In this document: positions 51,415 to 61,700 of the stretch, piece by piece | Layout of the letters: each line of letters opens with the position of its first letter | How positions within the stretch are numbered: position 1 is the first letter of the stretch | Assembly: GCF_007197995.1 (NCBI RefSeq) | Contig: NZ_VKKH01000002.1 | Coordinates: 434,001 to 498,000 of the forward strand | Length of the DNA stretch: 64,000 nt | Reading direction: 5' to 3' | DNA from: Aliiglaciecola sp. M165 | GTDB lineage: Bacteria; Pseudomonadota; Gammaproteobacteria; Enterobacterales; Alteromonadaceae | The notes under the pieces: generated by a model | Database searches by the model: none | Seen by the model: only the letters and a program-made list of their open reading frames with translations | Told to the model about the DNA's origin: nothing | Program-made: the position numbers and the translations under genes

Positions 51415-54132
51415 ATGAAAATTGTAAGCTGGTTAAATAATCTAAAGCTCGCAACCAAGATGCTGATCATTGGTGTATTCGCCCTGCTGGGTTTAATACT
51501 GCCTACATACTTTTACGTGACCTTATCATTGGAATCTCAGGCTACTGCCGAGCAAGAATTGACAGGCATCCCGCCTATCATTCAAACGGTCAAATTGATG
51601 AAGATCACTGCCGAGCATCGAGGAATGTCGGCTCGACTATTCGGAGGTGATGACTCGGCGGCTTCGCCACTGGGTACCAAGGGTTTAGAGGTCGATCAAG
51701 CGTTTTCATCATTAAACAGATATCTCAAGGACAATGTCAACGACGCTGATGTCACGATGATTTTTAGTCAAGCGCAAAATCATTGGCAGACCTTAAAAAA
51801 CAGTGTGAGTAGTAGAAGTATTTCTGGCGTTGAGTCATTTCGCGAACATTCCGAGGTCATCATCGAATTAGGCTCGGTAATATCCAAATTAATGCAAATG
51901 TCTTCTTTAAGTTATGATCCAGCAGCGTCGAGTTACCACTTAATTATTGCCAACTTTGAAAACCTGCCACGATTAACAGATGCACTTGGACAGGTGCGAG
52001 GCTTTGGTGCGGGAGTTCTGAGCCGTGGTGTCATATCGCCTGCAGAGCGAGCGAGTTTAGAAGCTAAAATTACGGTGTTGAATGTTCCCTATCGTGACTT
52101 TATTGCTAATTTGCAAGCAGCTGCCGCCAGCGACGATTCATTTTCCAGCTTGGAATCCGACGCAAACAATTTTCAAAATAAAATCAATCAGTTAGAAGCG
52201 TTAGTGAAGGCAGAAATATTAGGGGCAGACGTGCTAACCTACAATTCAGGGCGCTTTTTCGACGAATCCAGCGCTATCATCAACGATGCATATGGCTTTT
52301 TTGATGAAGCCGTTGTTACCCTTGAAGGTGTAATCGTTGACCGAGCAGAGAATATATCCTCTAAACGAAACTTATCTTTGACGCTGATCTTCATCCTACT
52401 AATTATCGGTGGAGGAATTGGCTTTTTGGTCATTCGTTCGATAAATAATTCTGTTGGTCGTCTTTCAAAAGCGTTTACCCACATTTCCAGTGGTAAGTAT
52501 GATTTTAAGTTTGATACTAAGCGCAAGGATGAAATGGGACAACTCAACGTGGCGCTCTCTGATCTGAATAATGAGTTGGAAAAAGCAGATGTAGTTGCCA
52601 TAGAAGCGATGCGCGTCAAGCAGGCCCTGGAAAACAGTTCAACCTGTTTCATGATCGCAGACAATGACCGTGACATTATTTATTTGAATGCGTCAGTCAA
52701 GGCGATGCTAAATGATTGCGAAGCGGATCTCAAAGAGGTACTGCCGCAGTTCAATGCCAGCAAAGTATTGGGTCAAAAAATGGATATCTTCCATAAAAAC
52801 CCCGCACACCAACGTTCGTTGTTAGAAAATTTACGGCAAAAATATGAAACGCAAATACAAGTGGGCAAACGCCACTTCCGGCTAATGGCAAACCCAGTCT
52901 ACAATGACAGTGGCGATAGACTAGGCACGGTAATCGAATGGTTAGACAGAACCAAAGAAGTTCGGGCCGAAGCGGAAATTGGTAACATGGTGGAATCGGC
53001 ATTACAGGGTGATTTTAGTGTTCGTGTTGACGCCTCAGACAAAGACGGCTTCTTGCTGAGCATGACAGAAGGATTGAACCAGTTACAAGATATCACAGAG
53101 CAAGGTCTAAGCGATGTCAGTGAAGTACTCATGGCGATCTCTGAAGGAGATTTAACCAAACGGGTTGACGCTGATTACCAAGGTACATTTGAAGATCTTA
53201 AGAATTACTGCAACACCACCAGCACCAATCTCACCGATATTATCGGCGAGATCCGTGAGGCAAGTGAAACCATTTACAGCGCATCAACGGAAATTGCTCG
53301 AGGTAATTCAGACCTTTCCAATCGCACCGAGCAACAAGCCTCCAGTTTGGAGGAAACGGCATCGAGTATGGAGCAGATCACCGGAACTGTGCGTTTAAAT
53401 GCTGAAAATGCTAACCAAGCAAATGGGCTTGCCTCTCAAGCGTCTGACGTGGCCAAAAATGGCGGTGAATTAATCGGACAAGTTGTCAAAACAATGGCTT
53501 CGATCAACGAATCCTCGCAAAAAATCGCCGACATTATTGGGGTCATTGACGGCATTGCTTTCCAAACCAATATCCTGGCGCTAAACGCTGCAGTAGAAGC
53601 TGCCAGAGCAGGTGAACAAGGCCGTGGCTTTGCGGTTGTCGCATCAGAAGTTCGCACCTTGGCGCAACGCTCCGCCAATGCCGCGAAGGATATCAAAGAT
53701 TTAATCTCGGATTCAGTATCGAAAATTGAAAACGGCAATACCTTGGTGAATCAATCCGGTGAGACTATGCAAGAGATTGTTACCTCGATCCAACGTGTTA
53801 ACGACATTATGAGCGAGATAGCGGCTGCTAGTGCAGAACAAGCTTCCGGCATTGATGAAGTGGGCAAAGCCGTCACCCAAATGGATGAAATGACTCAACA
53901 AAATGCAGCCCTGGTTGAAGAAGCCGCAGCGGCCGCTGAAAAAATGAGCCAGCAAGCTGAACAACTTTCAGGCCGTGTTGGCGCATTTAAGTTAGATGAA
54001 AATGCTCAACCAACCAAGTCTACTTCAACACAAAACTATGTACCTAAACTAGATTCTCCGGCGCGATCAAAATCTGCGGAGAAAATACTGCCTCCAGTTT
54101 CCGATGATGATGACGAGTGGGAGAGCTTTTAA
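51415..54132 (+). CDS. Methyl-accepting chemotaxis protein with docking pentapeptide
   Basis: A 905-residue receptor. TM1 at ~15-35, a periplasmic helical sensor (~36-322, with EHRGMSARLFGG resembling helical-bundle nitrate sensors), TM2 at ~323-343, HAMP (~345-395), a PAS domain (~400-510: SSTCFMIADNDRDIIYLNASVKAMLN), a second HAMP-like segment, and an MCP signalling domain whose tip [33 protein letters not shown] is classical. The C-terminus is EWESF, close to the NWETF motif that tethers CheR and CheB. Methylation helices (TEQQASSLEETASSMEQ) are present. It lies between cheW and cheR in the operon. Confidence 0.94.
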   Translation: MKIVSWLNNLKLATKMLIIGVFALLGLILPTYFYVTLSLESQATAEQELTGIPPIIQTVKLMKITAEHRGMSARLFGGDDSAASPLGTKGLEVDQAFSSLNRYLKDNVNDADVTMIFSQAQNHWQTLKNSVSSRSISGVESFREHSEVIIELGSVISKLMQMSSLSYDPAASSYHLIIANFENLPRLTDALGQVRGFGAGVLSRGVISPAERASLEAKITVLNVPYRDFIANLQAAAASDDSFSSLESDANNFQNKINQLEALVKAEILGADVLTYNSGRFFDESSAIINDAYGFFDEAVVTLEGVIVDRAENISSKRNLSLTLIFILLIIGGGIGFLVIRSINNSVGRLSKAFTHISSGKYDFKFDTKRKDEMGQLNVALSDLNNELEKADVVAIEAMRVKQALENSSTCFMIADNDRDIIYLNASVKAMLNDCEADLKEVLPQFNASKVLGQKMDIFHKNPAHQRSLLENLRQKYETQIQVGKRHFRLMANPVYNDSGDRLGTVIEWLDRTKEVRAEAEIGNMVESALQGDFSVRVDASDKDGFLLSMTEGLNQLQDITEQGLSDVSEVLMAISEGDLTKRVDADYQGTFEDLKNYCNTTSTNLTDIIGEIREASETIYSASTEIARGNSDLSNRTEQQASSLEETASSMEQITGTVRLNAENANQANGLASQASDVAKNGGELIGQVVKTMASINESSQKIADIIGVIDGIAFQTNILALNAAVEAARAGEQGRGFAVVASEVRTLAQRSANAAKDIKDLISDSVSKIENGNTLVNQSGETMQEIVTSIQRVNDIMSEIAAASAEQASGIDEVGKAVTQMDEMTQQNAALVEEAAAAAEKMSQQAEQLSGRVGAFKLDENAQPTKSTSTQNYVPKLDSPARSKSAEKILPPVSDDDDEWESF

Positions 54133-54135
54133 CTA

Positions 54136-54954
54136 GTGGTCCAGCCAAAACAGAAAGAGTTCGCTTTTTCTCAAAAGGATTTTGAGCAAGTAAGGAAACG
54201 ATTGTTAGAGATAACAGGCATTAGTTTAGCGGACAGTAAAGATTCTATGGTCTATAGCCGCCTTGCCAGGCGGCTTCGATCCCTTAAATTAAGTACCTTT
54301 GTCGAGTATTTAAGGTATTTGGACACACATCCTGATGAAACAGAGCAGTTTATTAATGCACTGACCACCAACTTGACGTCGTTTTTTCGCGAATCGCACC
54401 ATTTTGATATATTGACAGAACATCTACAGCAACACCCACGTCATCATACAATTTGGTGTTCTGCTGCAAGTACGGGAGAAGAGCCCTATTCAATAGCCAT
54501 GGCAGCCGCAGAGGCCTTTGGTAGGATTGATCCACCCGTTAGTATTATTGCCACAGACATCGACAGTCAGGTTTTACGCACTGCACAGCAGGCAGTCTAT
54601 CCTCTTAAACATTTAGACAAAATGAGCATAGCACGTAAGCGGCGCTTCTTTTTTAAGGGCAAAGGACCAAATCAGGGAAAGGTAAAAGTTGTGCCCGAGC
54701 TGGTCAAGTTAATCGAATTTAAAAAGCTTAATCTGTTAGACAAAAAATGGGATATTCCGTCTCAACTAGACATTATTTTTTGTCGCAACGTAATGATTTA
54801 TTTTGATAAACCGACTCAAGTTGACGTTCTTGGCAGAATGGTAAAGCTAATGCGTCCTGATGGATTGTACTTTGCGGGTCATTCTGAGAATTTTAATCAT
54901 ATGTCGTCTTTGCTCAAACCGCTGGGACAGACCGTATACCGACCGGTGAGGTGA
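54136..54954 (+). CDS. cheR: Chemotaxis protein methyltransferase CheR
   Basis: A 272-residue SAM-dependent glutamate methyltransferase. N-terminal helical domain (RKRLLEITGISLADSKDSMVYSRLARRLRSL), then SAM-binding IWCSAASTGEEPYSIAM, VSIIATDIDS and DIIFCRNVMIYFD. It methylates the MCP signalling helices and probably docks to EWESF of the receptor just upstream. Start is GTG at 54136, 3 bp after the receptor stop. Confidence 0.96.
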   Translation: MVQPKQKEFAFSQKDFEQVRKRLLEITGISLADSKDSMVYSRLARRLRSLKLSTFVEYLRYLDTHPDETEQFINALTTNLTSFFRESHHFDILTEHLQQHPRHHTIWCSAASTGEEPYSIAMAAAEAFGRIDPPVSIIATDIDSQVLRTAQQAVYPLKHLDKMSIARKRRFFFKGKGPNQGKVKVVPELVKLIEFKKLNLLDKKWDIPSQLDIIFCRNVMIYFDKPTQVDVLGRMVKLMRPDGLYFAGHSENFNHMSSLLKPLGQTVYRPVR

Positions 54955-54957
54955 TGC

Positions 54958-55572
54958 TTGAGTCAATATTCTGAAACCACCCACTTAGCACCTAATCGAT
55001 ACCATGATCGGCACTTTGGCCGTGACGCGGTCAAAATACTGCCCGGCGAATACTTCGTGACGCGGGATGATACGATGATCGTAACAGTATTGGGCTCCTG
55101 CGTGTCGGTATGTTTACGTGACCCAACGTCGGGAATCGGAGGTATGAATCATTTTTTACTGCCCAATGATGTTGGAACCGATAAAAGCTTGGTTTCAGAG
55201 TCAGCGCGTTATGGCGTGCATGCCATGGAATTATTGATCAACCAGTTGTTAAAAATGGGCGCAATGAGGAATCGTTTTGAGGCAAAGGTGTTTGGAGGTG
55301 GCAACGTACTGCGCGGCTTAACTACGCAGAATATTGGTGAGCAAAACGCCGAGTTCGTCTTAGACTACCTAAAAAACGAGAGTATTCCTGTTATTGCCAA
55401 AGACCTGCTAGATCAGTACCCTCGCAAAGTGTATTTTTTCCCTGATTCTGGTGAAGTGAAAGTCAGAAAGATCAAATCATTGCACAACAGTACGATTATG
55501 GATCGCGAAAGCGAATATCGTCTTAAATTACGCCAGACAACGCAAAAAACCGGTGATGTGGATTTATTTTAA
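54958..55572 (+). CDS. cheD: Chemoreceptor glutamine deamidase CheD
   Basis: A 204-residue CheD. Catalytic Cys and His lie in [11 protein letters not shown] and GGMNHFLLP. It converts receptor glutamines to glutamates before methylation, and in some species also interacts with CheC. No cheC is visible. The start is a TTG just after the cheR stop; an ATG at 54954 is out of frame and stops at once. Confidence 0.95.
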   Translation: MSQYSETTHLAPNRYHDRHFGRDAVKILPGEYFVTRDDTMIVTVLGSCVSVCLRDPTSGIGGMNHFLLPNDVGTDKSLVSESARYGVHAMELLINQLLKMGAMRNRFEAKVFGGGNVLRGLTTQNIGEQNAEFVLDYLKNESIPVIAKDLLDQYPRKVYFFPDSGEVKVRKIKSLHNSTIMDRESEYRLKLRQTTQKTGDVDLF

Positions 55573-55602
55573 TGGAAAAAACCAGCAACGAAGGATGCCA
55601 AC

Positions 55603-56652
55603 ATGTCTATTAGTGTTTTAATTGTTGACGACTCCGCGCTGATTCGCAGTTTGCTCACGGAGATAATTTCTGCTCAAGCGGATATGCATGTAGTGGGGGC
55701 CGCCGCTGACGCCTATGCTGCGAGAGAGTTGGTCAAACAATACAATCCTGATGTTATCACCTTAGATATTGAAATGCCGAAAGTGGATGGTTTGACGTTC
55801 CTCGACAAGCTAATGAAGGCCAAACCCACACCAGTTGTAATGATCTCTACCTTAACTGACCAAGGCGCTGATGCGACGATCCGCGCATTGCAATTAGGGG
55901 CTGTAGATTTTGTACCAAAACCAAAGTTGGGCGTCGCACAAGGTATCAAGGATTATGAAAAGATCATAACCAATAAAATTCGTCTAGCCTCTCAAGCCCA
56001 AGTCCGCGCTATAGGAAAGCAAAGGAGCGCTTTGCCTGAAAAGAGTTTACCAATAATGGGTACTGAAAAAATCATTGCAATAGGCGCTTCAACTGGTGGA
56101 ACTGAAGCAATCCGAGTTGTCCTGGAACAACTACCATCGAACAGCCCCGCAGTGGTGGTGACCCAACACATGCCGCCCGGTTTTACCTCTTCTTTTGCCA
56201 ACCGGTTGAACAGCATTTGCAAAATTCAGGTAAAAGAAGCCGCACATGACGAACGAATACTGCCGGGACACGCGTACATTGCACCTGGAGCAAAACACCT
56301 TTTGGTTAGAAAATTTGGTGCCGATTACCGAATAGTTATCGACGACTCTGAACGAGTGTCAGGGCACAAGCCTTCCGTCGATGTGATGTTTCAATCGCTA
56401 GCGGATTGTGCAGGTAAAAATGTAGTTGCGGCAATTCTAACCGGCATGGGTAGAGATGGCGCAGAAGGCCTGCTCGCACTTAAAGATTCGGGCGCGTATA
56501 CCCTTGCGCAAGACGAGGCAAGTTGTGTTGTTTACGGTATGCCAAAAGAAGCGATGAAAAACGGTGCTGCACTTGAACAAGTGCCATTGGATGAAATTAC
56601 TAACGCCTTATTATCACATTTAACTCAAAATACTGCAGGTAGCCGCCTTTAG
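55603..56652 (+). CDS. cheB: Chemotaxis methylesterase/glutaminase CheB
   Basis: A 349-residue CheB. N-terminal receiver with Asp55 in VITLDIEMP, then a methylesterase domain with IAIGASTGGTEAI (catalytic Ser), VTQHMPPGFT (His) and TGMGRDGAEG (Asp). Phosphorylation by CheA activates receptor demethylation. It is the last gene of the operon. The downstream 289 bp up to the convergent GGDEF gene have no further gene. Confidence 0.97.
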   Translation: MSISVLIVDDSALIRSLLTEIISAQADMHVVGAAADAYAARELVKQYNPDVITLDIEMPKVDGLTFLDKLMKAKPTPVVMISTLTDQGADATIRALQLGAVDFVPKPKLGVAQGIKDYEKIITNKIRLASQAQVRAIGKQRSALPEKSLPIMGTEKIIAIGASTGGTEAIRVVLEQLPSNSPAVVVTQHMPPGFTSSFANRLNSICKIQVKEAAHDERILPGHAYIAPGAKHLLVRKFGADYRIVIDDSERVSGHKPSVDVMFQSLADCAGKNVVAAILTGMGRDGAEGLLALKDSGAYTLAQDEASCVVYGMPKEAMKNGAALEQVPLDEITNALLSHLTQNTAGSRL

Positions 56653-56865
56653 TTAACTCCAATTCTGGATAAGAAATGTCGGAATTACTTAGTTTTTAAA
56701 GCTTTATCAATTACATAGAAGCTATTGTCATTTATATATTGGTTTTTAATATGGTAAGTGCCGTGATTTATTCCCTTATCAAGGCGAGAATTATGTTGTC
56801 TAGTCGCTCTAAACGCATAATGAATAACGAAGATAGGGGGATAAATAGCGGTGCTTACAGGCGTT

Positions 56866-56909
56866 GCTTATCCGGGATTGGGGTTAGTTTACCTGATGTT
56901 TGGATAAGC
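56866..56909. repeat. Imperfect structured element downstream of cheB
   Basis: GCTTATCC (56866-56873) and GGATAAGC (56902-56909) form an 8-bp inverted repeat around 28 nt, and GGCGT...ACGCC flank the wider region (56860-56941). It lies between convergent genes and might be a terminator, a remnant repetitive element or an RNA. No family is recognised. Confidence 0.3.
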
Positions 56910-56941
56910 CCTGAGCTGCGCTCTCTGAGCGGATTGACGCC

Positions 56942-58696
56942 CTAGATATCGCCATCAACGCACACTTTATTTCTACCTTTATCCTTTGCCAAATAAAGTG
57001 CTTTATCAGCTGCCGCTACAATTTCGTTGAGCTTTTCATAATGAACCGACGTTGCAATGCCAGCACTAAAGCTACATTGGAATGTTTGTTTGTTAACTTT
57101 GAACGTAATTTGATTGAATGCTTCACGGATATCATTGAGCTTTTTTTCTATTGTGTTTTCATCAGACCCATTTAAAACAACCATGAATTCTTCGCCACCA
57201 TAGCGGCCCACATAGTCCGTTTCTCTCACTGATTGCAATAACAATTGCCCAAGGGAAACTAGCACTTTGTCTCCACCAGAATGACCATGAACATCATTAA
57301 CCTTTTTAAAATAATCAATATCAATCATCGCTACCGTTACCTTGGTTTTATTCCGTTGCGATAATCTAAATGCTTGTCCTGCCGCTTCCATAATCTGACC
57401 GTGATTCAATACGCCTGTCAAACTATCACGGGAAGCAAGATAACGTATTTCCTGACCACGTTTTATTCGACTTTCTAACTGACTAATGATCATGCTAGCG
57501 GATGTGTCTTTTGGGATCACGTCGTCTGCACCACATTCTAAAGCCAATAATTTGGTTTTTAGCTCGGTATCAGCAGTGAGGAATACAATTGGCACATAAT
57601 CATATTTAGATTGCTGCCTGAGTAACTTTGCTACTTCAATCCCGCTCACATCTGGCATATGCATATCGAGTAGAAAAACATCAGGATAAAATGACTCAAG
57701 GGTTTCCATCAATTTATTTGGATCGGTAAGGGCGTGGACTTCTACCCCTTTGTCTTCCAAAAGAACTTTATAAAAGTGTCCAACAGCTGCTTGGTCATCC
57801 AACAGTAATATCTTGTGAGGTTTCGTCACATCAATTTTAAATGTTTTACGAATCTTAGAGACCAGGGTTGTTACGTTGATAGGTTTAAGTAAATAATCAC
57901 TCACGCCGGCTCGAATACCTGCCAGTCGAGATTCAAACGTATTCAGTGAAGACAACACAAATACGACAACATTTGCTTTTTGTTGAGCTTGGGCAAATTC
58001 AAACACTTGATCTTGTGTCGTCTTTGGCATTACCAGATCTAATAAGATCAAATCAAACTTTTCGACATCTTGCTGTTGTTCATATGACTGAATAGAGACA
58101 AAGTGCTTAACCACAAACCCAAAACCAGTTAGCAGCTTTAACATTAATGCAGAGACTGCCATGTCGTCATCGATCAAGGCAATCTTAATGTCTGAATAGT
58201 CTGACTTTGAAGGTAAGTCGACTAAATTGCGACTTTCGATAGTAGATTCTGTGTTTTCAGCATTGGAAATGGCAGAGGCCTCTGATTCTTTCTGAACCAC
58301 CGATAGCATTGGATCTGGCGATTGTTTTGAGCCGGCAATCAGTGCATTCATATGTTTGTCGATATAGCTAATTAGCTGAATCGTAAACAATGAGGTATCT
58401 TTTTTGCTGCCAAGTAATTCGTTTTCAATTATGTTTAAACGATCAGTCAAATTAAGGAAATTCAGCGCACCACTTGAACCTTTGAGCTTGTGCACAGCAA
58501 AGGTAAAATCTTCAATTGATGTTGTGGATTTTTCGGTGCGGGCAACCTTCCACAAATTGATCAAGGTGGCTAATTCAGCCTTGTATTCGTCGACAAACTT
58601 TTGCCTAAATTGATTTAGCTTCTGCTCTAGTTTACTGTCCATACTGCTCACATTTAGCTTTTTCCAAAGTTTAGTAGCAATTTTTCTACCTGCCAT
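56942..58696 (-). CDS. Hpt-REC-REC-GGDEF signalling protein
   Basis: A 584-residue cytoplasmic protein. An Hpt domain (residues ~30-120) with phospho-acceptor His69 in AVHKLKGSSG. Receiver 1 (~170-285) with Asp220 in LILLDLVMP and Lys271. Receiver 2 (~294-410) with Asp344 in VFLLDMHMP. GGDEF (~420-580) with RETD I-site at 491-494 and GGEEF at 500-504. It combines phosphate acceptance from a histidine kinase with c-di-GMP production. Two receivers plus an internal Hpt suggest a phosphate sink or relay. It converges on the chemotaxis operon, so CheA is one possible donor. An in-frame ATG at 58642 may be the real start. Confidence 0.94.
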   Translation of the reverse strand: MAGRKIATKLWKKLNVSSMDSKLEQKLNQFRQKFVDEYKAELATLINLWKVARTEKSTTSIEDFTFAVHKLKGSSGALNFLNLTDRLNIIENELLGSKKDTSLFTIQLISYIDKHMNALIAGSKQSPDPMLSVVQKESEASAISNAENTESTIESRNLVDLPSKSDYSDIKIALIDDDMAVSALMLKLLTGFGFVVKHFVSIQSYEQQQDVEKFDLILLDLVMPKTTQDQVFEFAQAQQKANVVVFVLSSLNTFESRLAGIRAGVSDYLLKPINVTTLVSKIRKTFKIDVTKPHKILLLDDQAAVGHFYKVLLEDKGVEVHALTDPNKLMETLESFYPDVFLLDMHMPDVSGIEVAKLLRQQSKYDYVPIVFLTADTELKTKLLALECGADDVIPKDTSASMIISQLESRIKRGQEIRYLASRDSLTGVLNHGQIMEAAGQAFRLSQRNKTKVTVAMIDIDYFKKVNDVHGHSGGDKVLVSLGQLLLQSVRETDYVGRYGGEEFMVVLNGSDENTIEKKLNDIREAFNQITFKVNKQTFQCSFSAGIATSVHYEKLNEIVAAADKALYLAKDKGRNKVCVDGDI

Positions 58697-58737
58697 CGAA
58701 TTGAAGATAAATTTTTATTTTCTGATAGCTAAGTGCC

Positions 58738-61700
58738 CTAGACTAGCCAACTTTTTGCGATAAGATCAGCTGTATCTTCCCCTGGTACAGGTTTTGAGTA
58801 AAAATAGCCTTGTAAATGGTGACATCCATGTTGTTTAAAGAATTCAATTTGTTCGGCGTGCTCAATTCCTTCTGCTACACAGTACATATCCATACTTTCG
58901 GCCATTCTTAAGGTGGTCAATACAAGCGCTTCATTACTCTTATTTGTGCCAATATCATCCACAAAGCTCTTGTCTACTTTGAGCACTTGAATAGGGAATT
59001 CTTTAAGATATTTGAGTGATGAATAGCCTGTACCAAAGTCATCTAACGCAATGACAAAACCGTGTTGGCGCATGGAATCCATGTATTCCAATGCTCTTTC
59101 ATAATCTCTCATCAGTGCACTTTCGGTTATTTCGAAACGTAAAGATGAAACTGGCAAACCATATTGCTCAAGCAGTAAGACAATGTGATCAATGGAAATT
59201 TGTCTTTCAAAATGTCGAGCTGAAAGGTTAACTGACAAATACACCTGCCTTTCTTTAGTCTGCCATTCACTTAGTACAGGCATTGCGCGTTCTAACGCAT
59301 CCCAAGTCATGTTTTCAATTAAACCGAGTTCCTCGGCCACTGGAATAAACTGGTCCGGAGGCACCATGCCAGTAGGATCAGGCCAGCGCATCAGCAATTC
59401 GAAACCTTCAACTAATCCAGAAGTAATATTTACGATAGGCTGGTAATAATTCACAAAGACCTTGCTTTGATGGGCCTTTTTCAGACGGTTTTCCATCAAT
59501 AGTCTTTGCTGAGCTTTTTCGTTCATATGTTCAGTAAAATACTGAAAGTTGCTGCGCCCTTGCTCTTTGGCATGATACATCGCCAAATCTGCATTTCGCA
59601 GTAACTCTTCGGGTGTTAACGCGTCACCAGGATAAATCGCAATTCCAACACTGGAAGACACACTAACTGTTTGATTGCCCAATTGAATTGGCGCCTCCAA
59701 AACATCAATCAGTTGTTGTGCCAAGATACTTAGCCTATCTGGATGTTTGACTTCTTCGACCATCACTACAAATTCGTCACCACCAAGCCTTGCAACCGTA
59801 TCATCCTGACGTAACAAATTAGTTAGACGCTGAGCAACAACTTTTAACAGCTCATCACCTGCCTTATGCCCTAAGCTATCGTTAACTTGTTTAAAGCGAT
59901 CCAAGTCGATAAAGAACACCCCCATTTTCGAGCGGTGTCTCGCAGCATGGTCGATACCGTGCTTAATTCTGTCGAGTAATAGGGTTCGATTAGGTAAATC
60001 AGTGAGACCATCAAAGTTAGCCAAACGCCGCAATTCGTTTTCTGCTTCTTTTTGCTCGCTGATGTCTGACATGATCATGAGGAAATAATCTATCTCGCCT
60101 TGTGCACGCATACTCGCAACTGATGTCATATTAATCAGAACATTAGACACCTTGCCCTGATCGATCACTAGCTGTTCTTCACCTTTCCAGTGACCTGTAG
60201 CATGCAATTCAGACAGTTTTTTCCAGAATCTAGGAGGGTATTCCGCATCGAGTTTAAACAGTCGTGTTAATTGAATTTGTAAATCGCCATGCTCATTGAT
60301 GCCAAAGGCTTCACAAAATGCTGCATTAACCGCCACGGGAACCATTTTGGTGTTGAAAATGACTACCCAATCACGAGTATGTTTGAAAGCCTCACCAAAG
60401 AGTCTCACTTTTTCTCGATCTGCAATGGTTTCCGTCACATTGCTATAAGTGCCTGCAACGACTCGTTGAGAACCAGAGCTTTTGTCTATGACCTCATTAC
60501 CAACATCTCTATACCAGAACCACTCTCCCAATTTGGACTTCAGGCGGTAGGTAACATCTAAACCATCACTGGCATCTTCTACAAAGTCTTTCCACCGAGA
60601 CTGGAACAAATTTAGATCCTCTTCGTGGATCATTTGTACATGTTGGTCAAATCCTATTAGGTCGTCACCATTCTCATAGCCAAGTTCCTCACTTAAACGC
60701 GGTGCGTAAAACTGATTGGTGTCTTCGTGCCACTCCCACACATTGCTGTTGCTCGCACTAAGTGCCAGAGACAATCTATTTTTAGATTCAAGTGCTTGCT
60801 CGTGGGCTGCCAAAACTTGTTTATTCTGAAGATCCCGTCGGTACCACCAAAACAACACCAGCGAAACAAAGAAGAAAATATAGATAGCATAGGCAAGTGG
60901 AGAAGCCCAGGGCGCATATTTAACGTTAATAAATACAACTGCCGGTGCACTCTCAGTGCCCGTTATTGGGTCAAACGCAATAGCTGAAAATTTATAATTG
61001 CCAGGTTCCAACTTAGGAAAGGTGACTTGTGAATCGGTCGTGGCTGGAGACAAATAACTGTCTCCTCCTTCCAGTCTATATTGATACTGTGTTGACGCCT
61101 GGTGTTCAAACGCCAGTGTGGAAAATTCAATGGTTAAACCCGTGTCATTATATCGAAGACCTATCGCACTATTGTGTAGGTCATTTAGTGGCATATTCAA
61201 CGTATTGGAAGTAAGCCGGATTGAAGTAATGGCAACGGTTGGCGGTTCACCGTCATGCAACTCGAACGCCAGAGGATCAAAGATGGTGAAGCCTTTTTGT
61301 GACCCATAAACCAGAGTTTTATCCAACAATGTTAAATGTGCCAATGCATTGAACTCTTTTCCGTCTAATCCTTGAGCGATCCCGTACTGTTGAATGTAGG
61401 GCCCGTTCGGATCAAATTTCAACAGCCCCGCATGAGAACTCATCCAAATGGCGTTGCTATTGTCTTGACGCAAACCGTAGATCACGTTGCTAGGCAATAA
61501 ATTCTGCTTATCATAACCATATTTCGGCGTGTAGATTGTGGCATCCAATCCAACTAAACCGGCTCCAGGATAGGCAATCCACAGAGTGCCATTTTTATCT
61601 TGCAATACACTTTCCGCATACACGGGTTGTCCCATTGAAGAGCGCTCTAGGCGATGCACATTTTGTATACTTCCTGTTTGCGCGTTGTAGGCCCATAATT

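Noticed and set aside
56739-56945. Open frame of 68 codons after cheB on the plus strand
   Set aside because: No SD, no family resemblance, and it overlaps the unexplained inverted repeat; more likely noncoding.
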